Shown piece by piece: positions 1 to 6,878 of a stretch of 64,000 nucleotides of DNA. A model generated the notes under the pieces. It saw only the letters and a list, made by a program, of their open reading frames with translations. It was not told the DNA's origin and did not search any database. This DNA comes from Actinomycetospora sp. TBRC 11914 (GTDB lineage Bacteria; Actinomycetota; Actinomycetes; Mycobacteriales; Pseudonocardiaceae), in NCBI RefSeq assembly GCF_012933465.1, contig NZ_JABBND010000001.1, positions 1,054,001-1,118,000 of the forward strand. Direction: 5' to 3'. The first letter of the stretch is position 1. Every line of letters begins with the position of its first letter. A program made the position numbers and the translations under genes.

Positions 1-429
1 GGCCGGGCGGGTCTCGGCGTGGTGCGGGGCCAGGGTGAGCAGCCCGGCGAGCCCGGCCACCAGCACCGCGGCCGAGGCCCACTCCGCGCGGCGCACGGTG
101 CGGTGCTCGAGCCGGGCGTCCAACGGCAGCGCGAGCACGAGCGCCAGCACCCCCACCGGCTGCACGAGGGTCACCGACCCCAGCCCGAGGGCCACGACGT
201 GCACCGCGGCGCCGCACGCCATCGACCCGATCCCGGCCCACCACAGGGGCATCCGGACGAGGGCGGCGAAGAACTCCCGGCCGTCGCGGGGGTGGGTGCC
301 CTCGTGGGCGGCCCGCGCGGCGGCCAGGCGCTGCAGCGCGGCGGCCAGCGCGTAGAGGAACGCCGAGCACAGTGCCAGCAGGACCGCGGCGACGGGGTGG
401 GCCTCCAGCGGGGGCGCGGGGGGTCTCAC
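1..429 (-). CDS. DMT/EamA-like multi-spanning membrane protein (3' part missing)
   Basis: Reading the minus strand from a GTG at 429 gives 143 open codons that run off the left edge of the window. The visible part has at least three or four hydrophobic segments, with short sequences such as GLGSVTLVQPVGVLALVLAL and a later Ala/Leu/Val-rich helix. The helix spacing and the VTLVQPVGVL motif resemble drug/metabolite transporter (DMT/NIPA-like) proteins. A GGAGG lies about 26 bases upstream of the GTG, so the exact start is uncertain. Substrate cannot be inferred. The plus-strand reading of the same DNA is Arg/Pro/Gly-rich and not protein-like. Confidence 0.6.
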   Translation of the reverse strand, partial: MRPPAPPLEAHPVAAVLLALCSAFLYALAAALQRLAAARAAHEGTHPRDGREFFAALVRMPLWWAGIGSMACGAAVHVVALGLGSVTLVQPVGVLALVLALPLDARLEHRTVRRAEWASAAVLVAGLAGLLTLAPHHAETRPA

Positions 430-591
430 GTGCCCGACCGCCCCACCGTGCCGCCTCCCGCGAACCGCGCCGACCGACCCGTCGTCGTCACCGACGACCG
501 TACGGCGGGCGCGGCCGACGGGCGCATCCCCCCGCCCCCGCGCGCGGCCGACCCCGGCGGGTGACGTGGACGACACCGGCCGGCGTAGTCT

Positions 592-605
592 AATGTACGG
601 ACATT
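592..605. promoter_or_regulatory. AATGT-ACGG-ACATT inverted repeat upstream of the DUF202 pair
   Basis: Perfect 5-bp inverted repeat with a 4-base spacer, 20 bases upstream of the first DUF202 start. It sits in an AT-richer patch unlike the surrounding GC-rich DNA. It could be an operator or part of a promoter. No regulator can be assigned. Confidence 0.35.
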
Positions 606-625
606 CAACGAGCGGGAGGCGGGGG

Positions 626-1015
626 ATGAGCGAGGGCGTGGACGCCCGCGAGGAGCAGCGCACGGCCGGGCCCGACGACGAGCACGAGCCCGACTACCGG
701 TTCACGCTGGCCAACGAGCGGACCTTCCTCGCCTGGCTGCGCACCTCGCTCTCGCTGCTCGCGGCGGGGGTGGCCGTCGTCCAGCTGGTCCCCGCGTTCC
801 CGCTGCCGGGCGCCCGGGCCCTCGCCGGGGCCCTGCTGGCCGTCCTCGCCGTGGTGGCGGCGGCCGCCGGGGTGCTGCGCTGGCGCTCGGTGGAGACCGC
901 GATCCGCCGGGACCGCCCGCTGCCGCGCCAGCGCGTCCCGTGGGCCCTCGGGTCCGGCCTCGTCGTGCTCGCCCTCTTCGGGCTCGCGCTGATCGCGCTG
1001 CGGGGCGGGACGTGA
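626..1015 (+). CDS. DUF202 (YidH-family) membrane protein, first of pair
   Basis: The ATG at 626 follows a strong ribosome site (GGGAGGCGGGGG), giving 129 residues; an upstream in-frame ATG at 566 lacks one. The protein has an acidic cytoplasmic N-terminus, then the DUF202 signature around residues 25-45 (LANERTFLAWLRTSLSLLAA), followed by two more hydrophobic segments, for three transmembrane helices in total. Family length is typically 100-130 residues. Biochemical function is not established for the family. The gene overlaps the next DUF202 gene by 4 bases, so the two are translationally coupled and probably form a heteromeric membrane unit; adjacent DUF202 pairs are also known in mycobacteria. 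Confidence 0.85.
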   Translation: MSEGVDAREEQRTAGPDDEHEPDYRFTLANERTFLAWLRTSLSLLAAGVAVVQLVPAFPLPGARALAGALLAVLAVVAAAAGVLRWRSVETAIRRDRPLPRQRVPWALGSGLVVLALFGLALIALRGGT

Positions 1016-1335
1016 CCAGCCCGTCCGACGCGGGCCTGCAGGCCGAGCGCAGCGGGCTGGCGTGGAGCCGGACCTCGCTCGCCGTCGCCGCGAACGCGGT
1101 CCTGCTCGCCGCCCGCCAGCTCACCCACGCGCAGGTCTCGGTGGCCCTGGTCCCCGCGTCGATGGCGCTCCTGGTGGCGCTGGCCACCGCGGCGTACGGG
1201 GCGCACCGCACGCGGGTCCTGCGCCACGCCCCCCTGCCGCGTCCACTGGCGGCGCGGGGCGCTGTCCTGGCGCTGGGCTGGTCGGTGGTGGTCCTCGCGG
1301 TGGTGTCCGGCGTCGTCCTGGCCGTGGAGAGGTGA
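1012..1335 (+). CDS. DUF202 membrane protein, second of pair
   Basis: Starts at a GTG that overlaps the TGA of the preceding DUF202 gene (GTGA), giving 107 residues. It carries the shortened family motif LQAERSGLAWSRTSLAVAAN near residues 9-28 and three hydrophobic segments ending just before the C-terminus. It lacks the long acidic N-terminal tail of its partner. Its role is unknown. The 4-base overlap and matching topology suggest that the two products act together in the membrane. The next gene converges on it from the other strand. Confidence 0.85.
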   Translation: MTSPSDAGLQAERSGLAWSRTSLAVAANAVLLAARQLTHAQVSVALVPASMALLVALATAAYGAHRTRVLRHAPLPRPLAARGAVLALGWSVVVLAVVSGVVLAVER

Positions 1336-1371
1336 GCGAGGGCCCGCGCACCAGCCCGACCTCGGGTCAGG

Positions 1372-2772
1372 TCACCGCGCCCGCCCCGCCGGGCCCGGCG
1401 TCGGGACCCCGGCCGTCGCCCCGGGCACCGGGTCGCCGCCCTGTTCCACCGCCCGGCGGGCCTGCTCCGGGGTCAGGTAGTCGTCGGTGTGCTCGAACTC
1501 GGCCAGCCGCCCCGACGAGCGCGTGAGGAAGCCCAGCCGCACCGACGAGTTCCCCGTCGCGGCGTGCAGCGCCCAGTTGCCGGCCACCCGGGCCATCGCG
1601 ACCGGCGCGCCCATCGCGGCGAGGTGGTAGCCGCGGGTCACGACCTGGGCGGGCCGCCCCGAGAGGTCCACGTGCAGTGGCTTGGCCACCGCGTCGGGAC
1701 CGCCGAGGTCCACGACGAGGCCGAGGTCGCGGTGCCGGTAGCGGCGCAGCGGCCGGCCCCGCAGGCTCGCCACGACGTTGTCCGCCGCGACCGGGGCCTG
1801 CCGGGTCGCGTGCTGCGCGGTGGGTGGGCAGACCGCCCCGTCCCCGGCGGCGAGGTCGGGGACCGCGGCGCAGTCGCCGAGCGCGAACACCTCCGGGTGG
1901 CCGGGCACGGCGAGGTCGGCACCGACCACCAGCCGGCCCTTCTCGGTGTCCGCGCCGAGCCGGGAGACGAGCGGGTTCGGCGCCACCCCGGCCGTCCAGA
2001 CGAGCGTGTTCGTCTCCAGGCGCCGGCCGTCGGAGAGCGTGACCGAGCAGTCGTCGGCGGAGGTCAGGCTGGTGCGCAGGTCGACGTGGACGCCGCGGTG
2101 GCGCAGCACCCGCAGCGTGTCCTCGCCCAGCCGCGGCCCGAGCTCGGGCATCAGCTGGGCGCCGTGCTGCACGAGGTGCCACTGCACCTGCGCGGGGTCG
2201 AGCCGGCGGAAGTGCCGCGTGAGGCCCGACGTCATCAGCTGCAGGTTGGCGGTGGTCTCGACCCCGGCGTAGCCCCCGCCGACGACGACGAACCGCAGCC
2301 GCCGCGCGCGCTCCTCGGGGTCGTCGCTCACGTTGGCCACCTCGAGCTCGCCCAGGACGTGGTCGCGCAGGAACTGGGCCTCGGCCAGCGTCTTCATCCC
2401 GCGCCCGTAGTCACGCAGGCCGGGGATGTCCATCGTCCTCGTGATGCTGCCGGGGGCGAGCACGAGGCGGTCGTAGCCGAGGATCTCGCGGCGGCCGGTG
2501 ATGCTGGTCGACACGACGCAACGCCGGTCGAGGTCCACGCCGACGACGCGGCCGGGCACGAACGTGGTGCGGCGCAGGCGCCGGGCCAGCGACGCGGTCA
2601 CCGCGGCCGGCGGGAGCACCCCGGCGGCGACCTGCGGGAGCAGCGGCAGGTAGAGCATGTAGTCCTCGGGGCAGACGAGGCGCACGTCGGCGTCCGGCAT
2701 CCGGCGCTCGAGCCGGCGCGCCACGCCCAGCCCCGCGAACCCGCCCCCGACGACGACCACCCGGTCCGGCAC
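1372..2772 (-). CDS. Type II NADH dehydrogenase-like FAD oxidoreductase
   Basis: A 466-residue pyridine nucleotide-disulphide oxidoreductase-fold protein. Residues 4-20 hold the FAD-binding motif VVVVGGGFAGLGVARRL; a second Rossmann motif, FVVVGGGYAGVETTANL, lies near residue 160; LVWTAGVAPNPLV and VFALGDCAAV near residues 260-300 complete the FAD site. This order is that of NDH-2, the single-subunit NADH:quinone oxidoreductase that feeds electrons to menaquinone without pumping protons. The C-terminus lacks an obvious long amphipathic anchor, so a soluble ferredoxin or quinone reductase is an alternative. The GTG start has an excellent GGAGGAGGA site. It follows an acyl-CoA dehydrogenase on the same strand after 27 bases, probably as an operon. 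Confidence 0.8.
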   Translation of the reverse strand: MPDRVVVVGGGFAGLGVARRLERRMPDADVRLVCPEDYMLYLPLLPQVAAGVLPPAAVTASLARRLRRTTFVPGRVVGVDLDRRCVVSTSITGRREILGYDRLVLAPGSITRTMDIPGLRDYGRGMKTLAEAQFLRDHVLGELEVANVSDDPEERARRLRFVVVGGGYAGVETTANLQLMTSGLTRHFRRLDPAQVQWHLVQHGAQLMPELGPRLGEDTLRVLRHRGVHVDLRTSLTSADDCSVTLSDGRRLETNTLVWTAGVAPNPLVSRLGADTEKGRLVVGADLAVPGHPEVFALGDCAAVPDLAAGDGAVCPPTAQHATRQAPVAADNVVASLRGRPLRRYRHRDLGLVVDLGGPDAVAKPLHVDLSGRPAQVVTRGYHLAAMGAPVAMARVAGNWALHAATGNSSVRLGFLTRSSGRLAEFEHTDDYLTPEQARRAVEQGGDPVPGATAGVPTPGPAGRAR

Positions 2773-2799
2773 GGCGTCCTCCTCCTCGGTGCTCCGGGG

Positions 2800-4131
2800 T
2801 CAGCGGACGAACGCGCTGTGCCCCGTCACGGCCTTCCCCACGATGAGAGTGTTCATCTCGCGGGTCCCCTCGTAGGAGTACAGCGCCTCGGCGTCGGCGA
2901 AGTACCGCGCGATGCCGTTGCCAACGATGATGCCGTTGCCGCCGACCACCTGGCGGCCGAGCGCGACCGTCTCGCGCATCCGGTCGGCGCAGAACTGCTT
3001 GGCCAGCGCCGAGTGCGCGTCCGACCCGCCGCCACCGTCGATCAGCTGCGCGTTGCGGGCCGCCATGCCCAGCGACGCGGTGGTGTTGCCGAGCATCTGG
3101 ACCAGCGCGTCCTGGATCATCTGGAACCCCGCGATCGGGCGCCCGAACTGCTCGCGCTCCTGCGCGTAGGACAGCGCCAGCTCGTAGGCGGCCATCTGTA
3201 CCCCGGTGCAGGCCCAGGAGGCGTTGCCGCGGGTGCGACGCAGCACCGCCCCGGCGTCGGCGAACGTGCCCTTGCCGCCGGAGAGCCGGTTCTCCTCGGG
3301 GACCCGGACGCCGTCGAGGGTGATGTCGGCGTTCTGGGTGATGCGCAGCGAGGTCTTGCCCTCGATCTTGGTGGTGGTCAGGCCCGCGGTCTCGCGGGGG
3401 ACGACGAAGCCGCGCACGGCCCGGCCCTCCTCGCCGTCGGACACGTCACGCGCCCAGATCACGATGACGTCGGCGAAGGTGCCGTTGCCGATCCAGCGCT
3501 TGTGCCCGTCGATGACCCACGCGTCTCCCTCGCGCCGGGCCGTCGTCTCCATGCCGCCCGCGACGTCGGACCCGCCGTGCGGCTCGGTCAGCCCGAACGC
3601 GCCGAGCGTCTCCATCCGCGCCATCGGCGGCAGCCAGCGCTGCTTCTGCTCGGGGGTGCCGCAGGCGTCGATCGAGCCCATCGCGAGCCCGCAGTGCACC
3701 CCGAAGAAGCTGTTGGTCGAGGCGTCCACCCGCGCGATCTCGGCGTGCACGAACCCCATGAACACCCGCCGCGCCGGCTCGTCGGACCAGCCGGAGAGCC
3801 CGTAGGGCAGCCCGGCGAGGTCGAGGCCCGCGAAGCCGTCGACCAGCTGGTCCGGGAACGAGTCGCTGGCCCAGGCCTCGTCGACCACCGGCGCGACGTC
3901 GCTCGCCAGGTAGGCGCGCAGCCGGCGCAGGTGCTCGCGCTCGGCGTCGGTGAGCAGGTCCGCGTAGGCGTAGAAGTCCGCGAGGTGCGGCCCGTCGGGC
4001 TCGAGCGCCAGGTGCGGGCGCGGCAGCTCGTCGAACGGGTTCCGGACGGCCCCGGACTCCCCCGCCTCCTCGGGCGCGGGGGCGGAACGGTCGTCCTCGC
4101 TCGGGGGGCGGGAGTCGGTCGGCGCGGCCAT
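2800..4131 (-). CDS. Acyl-CoA dehydrogenase, glutaryl-CoA dehydrogenase-like
   Basis: A 443-residue flavin acyl-CoA dehydrogenase. The N-terminal 45 residues are disordered and acidic. The central FAD/substrate region has GAFGLTEPHGGSDVAGG; the C-terminal helical domain ends in SYEGTREMNTLIVGKAVTG, where the Glu of YEGT is the expected catalytic base. That ending resembles glutaryl-CoA dehydrogenases and related mycobacterial FadE enzymes, but the substrate cannot be fixed by reading alone. ATG 4131 is chosen because GGGGGGAGG lies 7-8 bases upstream; an in-frame start 12 codons earlier lacks such a site. It is the likely first gene of an operon with the NADH dehydrogenase-like gene. Confidence 0.85.
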   Translation of the reverse strand: MAAPTDSRPPSEDDRSAPAPEEAGESGAVRNPFDELPRPHLALEPDGPHLADFYAYADLLTDAEREHLRRLRAYLASDVAPVVDEAWASDSFPDQLVDGFAGLDLAGLPYGLSGWSDEPARRVFMGFVHAEIARVDASTNSFFGVHCGLAMGSIDACGTPEQKQRWLPPMARMETLGAFGLTEPHGGSDVAGGMETTARREGDAWVIDGHKRWIGNGTFADVIVIWARDVSDGEEGRAVRGFVVPRETAGLTTTKIEGKTSLRITQNADITLDGVRVPEENRLSGGKGTFADAGAVLRRTRGNASWACTGVQMAAYELALSYAQEREQFGRPIAGFQMIQDALVQMLGNTTASLGMAARNAQLIDGGGGSDAHSALAKQFCADRMRETVALGRQVVGGNGIIVGNGIARYFADAEALYSYEGTREMNTLIVGKAVTGHSAFVR

Positions 4132-4514
4132 GACCCGAGCCTCCCCCCGCCGTCGGGAGCCCGCCACGCGACCGCGGCGGTGATCGTGGTCCGAACCACC
4201 CGTGCGGGCGGCCCGGAGGAATTGCTTGTACTATTCAAGTGAAATCAGGGTGGTCCGGCGCGTACCGGGTGGCTGCCGTCCGTGCGGGCGAGCACAGTGG
4301 GCCCGGGCGGGATGCGAGCAGCCGGGAGACGTGTTGTCCCGACCGGGGCATCATCGGTGCGACCGGGTCATCAGCGGGGCGCGCGCCCGTCGTAGGCGAT
4401 GGAGCGGCGGCTCGCGGGTGCACGGGCGACGGGACCGCCGCGCGCGCACCGGGTCAGGTCGGCGGCGCCGGACACGGAGCCGGCGGCCCCGAGGCACAGC
4501 GGAGGAGTGCGACG
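4132..4514. other. Divergent intergenic region, 383 bases
   Basis: Separates the leftward acyl-CoA dehydrogenase operon from the rightward triple-module gene. Near 4217-4250 there is an AT-richer patch (GAATTGCTTGTACTATTCAAG) with a CTTG/CAAG inverted pair, the best candidate for a promoter or operator. The rest is open reading frame in one rightward frame but looks non-coding (Gly/Ala/Arg-rich, no domain). No RNA gene was recognised. Confidence 0.4.
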
Positions 4515-5504
4515 GTGGACGGACAGCAGCCGATCATGATCTTCGGTCGGGTGACGAGGGGGGACGGTGCGCCCCTCCCCGGGGCTGCGCTGACCCTCTG
4601 CGACCTCGCCGGTGACCAGCTCGACCGCACGGTGGCCGACGACGGCGGGCACTACCAGCTCGCGCCGTCCACCGGCGGCACCTTCCTGGTGATCTGCTCC
4701 TCGTCGACGCACCAGCCGAAGGCCTCCCTCGTCGCGGTGTCCGACCGCCCGCTGCGCCACGACGTGGCGCTCTCCGGCGGCGGCGCGGTCCTCGAGGGCA
4801 CCGTCGGGACCGGGCGCGAGCAGGGTGTCGTCGGGACGGCGGGCGTGGTCCTCACGCTCACCGACGTCCGCGGCACCGTCGTCGCCGTCGCCCGCTCGAA
4901 CGCCGACGGCACGTACCGCTTCGCCGACGTCGACGAGGGCTCTTACACGCTCACCGCCGCCGCGCCGGACACCACGCCGGTCGCCGAGACGGTGCAGATC
5001 CCGGCCGAGGGCCGTGTCACCCGCGACATCGCCCTCGCCACGCAGCTGCGCCTGACCGGCGTCGTGCGCTCGGCCTCGGGCGGCCGCCCGGTCGGTGAGG
5101 CGCTGGCCACGCTCGTGGGCTCCGACGGCAACGTCGTCGGAGCGGCCGTGACCGGCGACGACGGCACGTTCACCTTCCCCGAGGTCGCGCCCGGCACCTA
5201 CACGATCACCGCCAGCGGGTACGCCCCCGTGGCCAGCGAGATCGAGGTCGGGACCGGCCGTCCCTCCGAGGTCACCCTCACCCTGACCCCGCCCGCCCTC
5301 GGCCCGGCCGACGGCCCCGCCTCCGACGGCTGGTCCGACGGCCACGACTGGTCCCAGGGCTTCGGCTCCGAGGACTTCGGCAGCGACGCGGTCCCGGCCG
5401 GCGCCTCCACCAACGGGCACAACGGCCGCCACGCCTCGGGCCCCGCCGGCGAGCACCCGGGCGCGGACGACCTCGGCTTCGACGCCGACGGCGGGCGCCG
5501 ATGA
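4515..5504 (+). CDS. Triple carboxypeptidase-regulatory-like beta-sandwich protein
   Basis: A 329-residue protein made of three consecutive 80-85-residue modules (about 7-88, 91-176, 178-258) and a disordered acidic Gly/Ser/Asp-rich tail (259-329). Each module follows the pattern G-x-V...P-x-A-x-x-T-L-x-D-x-x-G...D-G-x-(Y/F)...G-x-(Y/F)-x-L of the carboxypeptidase regulatory-like (Cna-B type) beta-sandwich fold. No signal peptide or transmembrane segment is visible, so it appears cytoplasmic, unusual for this fold. GTG 4515 is chosen because GGAGGAG lies 8 bases upstream; the reading frame extends further 5' without protein-like sequence. It overlaps the next gene by 4 bases (ATGA). The same module recurs in three other genes of the window. 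Function unknown. Confidence 0.7.
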   Translation: MDGQQPIMIFGRVTRGDGAPLPGAALTLCDLAGDQLDRTVADDGGHYQLAPSTGGTFLVICSSSTHQPKASLVAVSDRPLRHDVALSGGGAVLEGTVGTGREQGVVGTAGVVLTLTDVRGTVVAVARSNADGTYRFADVDEGSYTLTAAAPDTTPVAETVQIPAEGRVTRDIALATQLRLTGVVRSASGGRPVGEALATLVGSDGNVVGAAVTGDDGTFTFPEVAPGTYTITASGYAPVASEIEVGTGRPSEVTLTLTPPALGPADGPASDGWSDGHDWSQGFGSEDFGSDAVPAGASTNGHNGRHASGPAGEHPGADDLGFDADGGRR

Positions 5505-6322
5505 CGGCGACGCAGAACGGGGTCCAGCGGGTCAGCGGCCGGGCCGTCACGAGCGACGGCTGGCCGGTGCCGTTCGCGGTCGTCACGATCATCGACGCGG
5601 CCGGGCAGCAGATCGGCGGCACGCCGGTCGGCGACGACGGGTCGTTCGTGGTCGACGACCTCCCCGCCGGCCCGTGCACCGTCATCACCTCCGCGGTCGG
5701 TCACACCCCGGCGGCGCGCCCGGTCGGGGGTGCCGGCTTCGGCGAGCTCGGGCGGGTCGTGCTGACCCGCACCGGCGCCCTCGAGCTGCCCGCCCCGGGC
5801 CGCTGGGAGATCGACCCGGTGCACTCCCGGATCTCCGCCTCGGCGTTCCACCTCGGGATCACGAAGGTGCACGGCCGGTTGCGCACCTTCACCGGGCACA
5901 TCGACATGGGGCCGGACCTGGCCGCGACGCGGGTCTCGGCGGCGATCGAGGCCGCGAGCGTCGACACCGACGACGAGCGCCGCGACGAGCACCTGCGCGC
6001 CCCGGACTTCCTCGACGTGCTCCGGTTCACCGAGATCCGGTTCGACTCCACCGAGATCGCGCAGCACACCGCCGACCACTGGACGATGTTCGGCGACCTG
6101 CGCCTCAAGGGCATGGCCAACCGGGTGGCCCTCGACGTCGTCTACCACGGCGCGGGCCCCGATCTCTGGGGTGGCGAGCGGGCCGGCTTCTCGGCCACCA
6201 CGCAGCTCTCCCGCGACGACTTCGACATCTCGTGGAACCAGTCGGTCATCGCCGGCATCTTCGCGATCGGCCGCACGCTGCGGATCGAGATCGACATCGA
6301 GGCGGTGCGGCTCCCCGGCTGA
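5501..6322 (+). CDS. Fusion of a regulatory-like module with a YceI domain
   Basis: A 273-residue protein. Residues 9-92 form one carboxypeptidase-regulatory-like module (VSGRAVTSDGWPVPFAVVTI...), closely resembling those of the preceding gene. Residues 98-270 form a YceI domain, recognisable by WEIDPVHSRISASAFHLG at its start, FTGHID, and the FDISWNQ segment near the end. YceI proteins are lipocalin-like beta-barrels that bind long-chain isoprenoids or other lipids. Here no signal peptide is present, whereas many YceI proteins are exported. The start codon overlaps the upstream stop (ATGA), so the two genes are coupled and the products probably interact. Specific ligand unknown. Confidence 0.8.
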   Translation: MTATQNGVQRVSGRAVTSDGWPVPFAVVTIIDAAGQQIGGTPVGDDGSFVVDDLPAGPCTVITSAVGHTPAARPVGGAGFGELGRVVLTRTGALELPAPGRWEIDPVHSRISASAFHLGITKVHGRLRTFTGHIDMGPDLAATRVSAAIEAASVDTDDERRDEHLRAPDFLDVLRFTEIRFDSTEIAQHTADHWTMFGDLRLKGMANRVALDVVYHGAGPDLWGGERAGFSATTQLSRDDFDISWNQSVIAGIFAIGRTLRIEIDIEAVRLPG

Positions 6323-6479
6323 GCCGGGCTCGGTGCTGCGCCGCGCGAGCGGCTGACGGTGTGCGCCGCGCACCCAACCCGCGTCCGCCGGCATCCGGGT
6401 TCCGACCGCACCGACGGAGCGGCCGGCTGAGGCGAGAGCCGCGGCGGCGGAGGCGCCAAGGGCCTCGGCGCCGCCGCGA

Positions 6480-6534
6480 GGGAGTCACCATGCGTCGATC
6501 GGATCTCCACCGACCGCGCAGCGACTCCCTGATC
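6480..6534. repeat. Imperfect palindromic repeat, copy 1
   Basis: Begins GGGAGTC and ends GACTCCC, with inner arms TGCGTCGATCGG and CCGACCGCGCA that also pair, so the unit can fold into one long imperfect hairpin. It matches copy 2, exactly 150 bases downstream, at its two ends and in the central GGATCTCCACCGACC. Confidence 0.6.
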
Positions 6535-6629
6535 ATCGATCCACGCCGAGTGGGTGTTCGGCGCCCAACCGACGTTCGGTTCCGCCCGCACCGACGCGCG
6601 GCGCACACAACCGTGTCGGCTCTCGAAGA

Positions 6630-6684
6630 AGGAGTCACCACACGGCATCCGGATCTCCACCGACCGGCCAGCGACTCCCTGATC
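6630..6684. repeat. Imperfect palindromic repeat, copy 2
   Basis: Shares GGAGTCACCA, GGATCTCCACCGACCG and GCGACTCCCTGATC with copy 1, while the left inner arm has diverged. The outer GGAGTC/GACTCC arms are kept. This pattern suggests the ends and the structure matter more than the inner sequence. Confidence 0.55.
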
Positions 6685-6878
6685 TTCGGCCCGGCCGGCT
6701 GAGATGTGTGCGCGGCGCGTCGGTTCTCCCAGACCCGATCGACGCGCGACCCGCGGTGTGTGTGCGGCGCGTCGGTCACCGAGGGCACCACCGACACCCG
6801 AGCGACCGGCCCGGAACGCGGACGCGCCCCGAGCCCCGGTCGGCGCCGAGGGAGGGGGAAGCGCAGACCGGGACGACC

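Larger units (their letters stand above)
6323..6878. other. Repeat-rich intergenic region, 556 bases
   Basis: Lies between the convergent YceI-fusion and MFS-fusion genes and holds no credible gene. It contains two copies of a hairpin-forming element 150 bases apart (listed separately), two related stretches rich in CCAACC...GACCGCACCGACG near 6372-6415 and 6564-6597, and a short repeat GTGTG(C)GGCGCGTCGGT near 6706-6723 and 6757-6776. The region may also terminate both flanking transcripts. Confidence 0.6.

Noticed and set aside
1489-4242. A 917-codon plus-strand open frame across the flavoprotein and acyl-CoA dehydrogenase genes
   Set aside because: Both minus-strand genes show catalytic motifs; the plus-strand reading does not.
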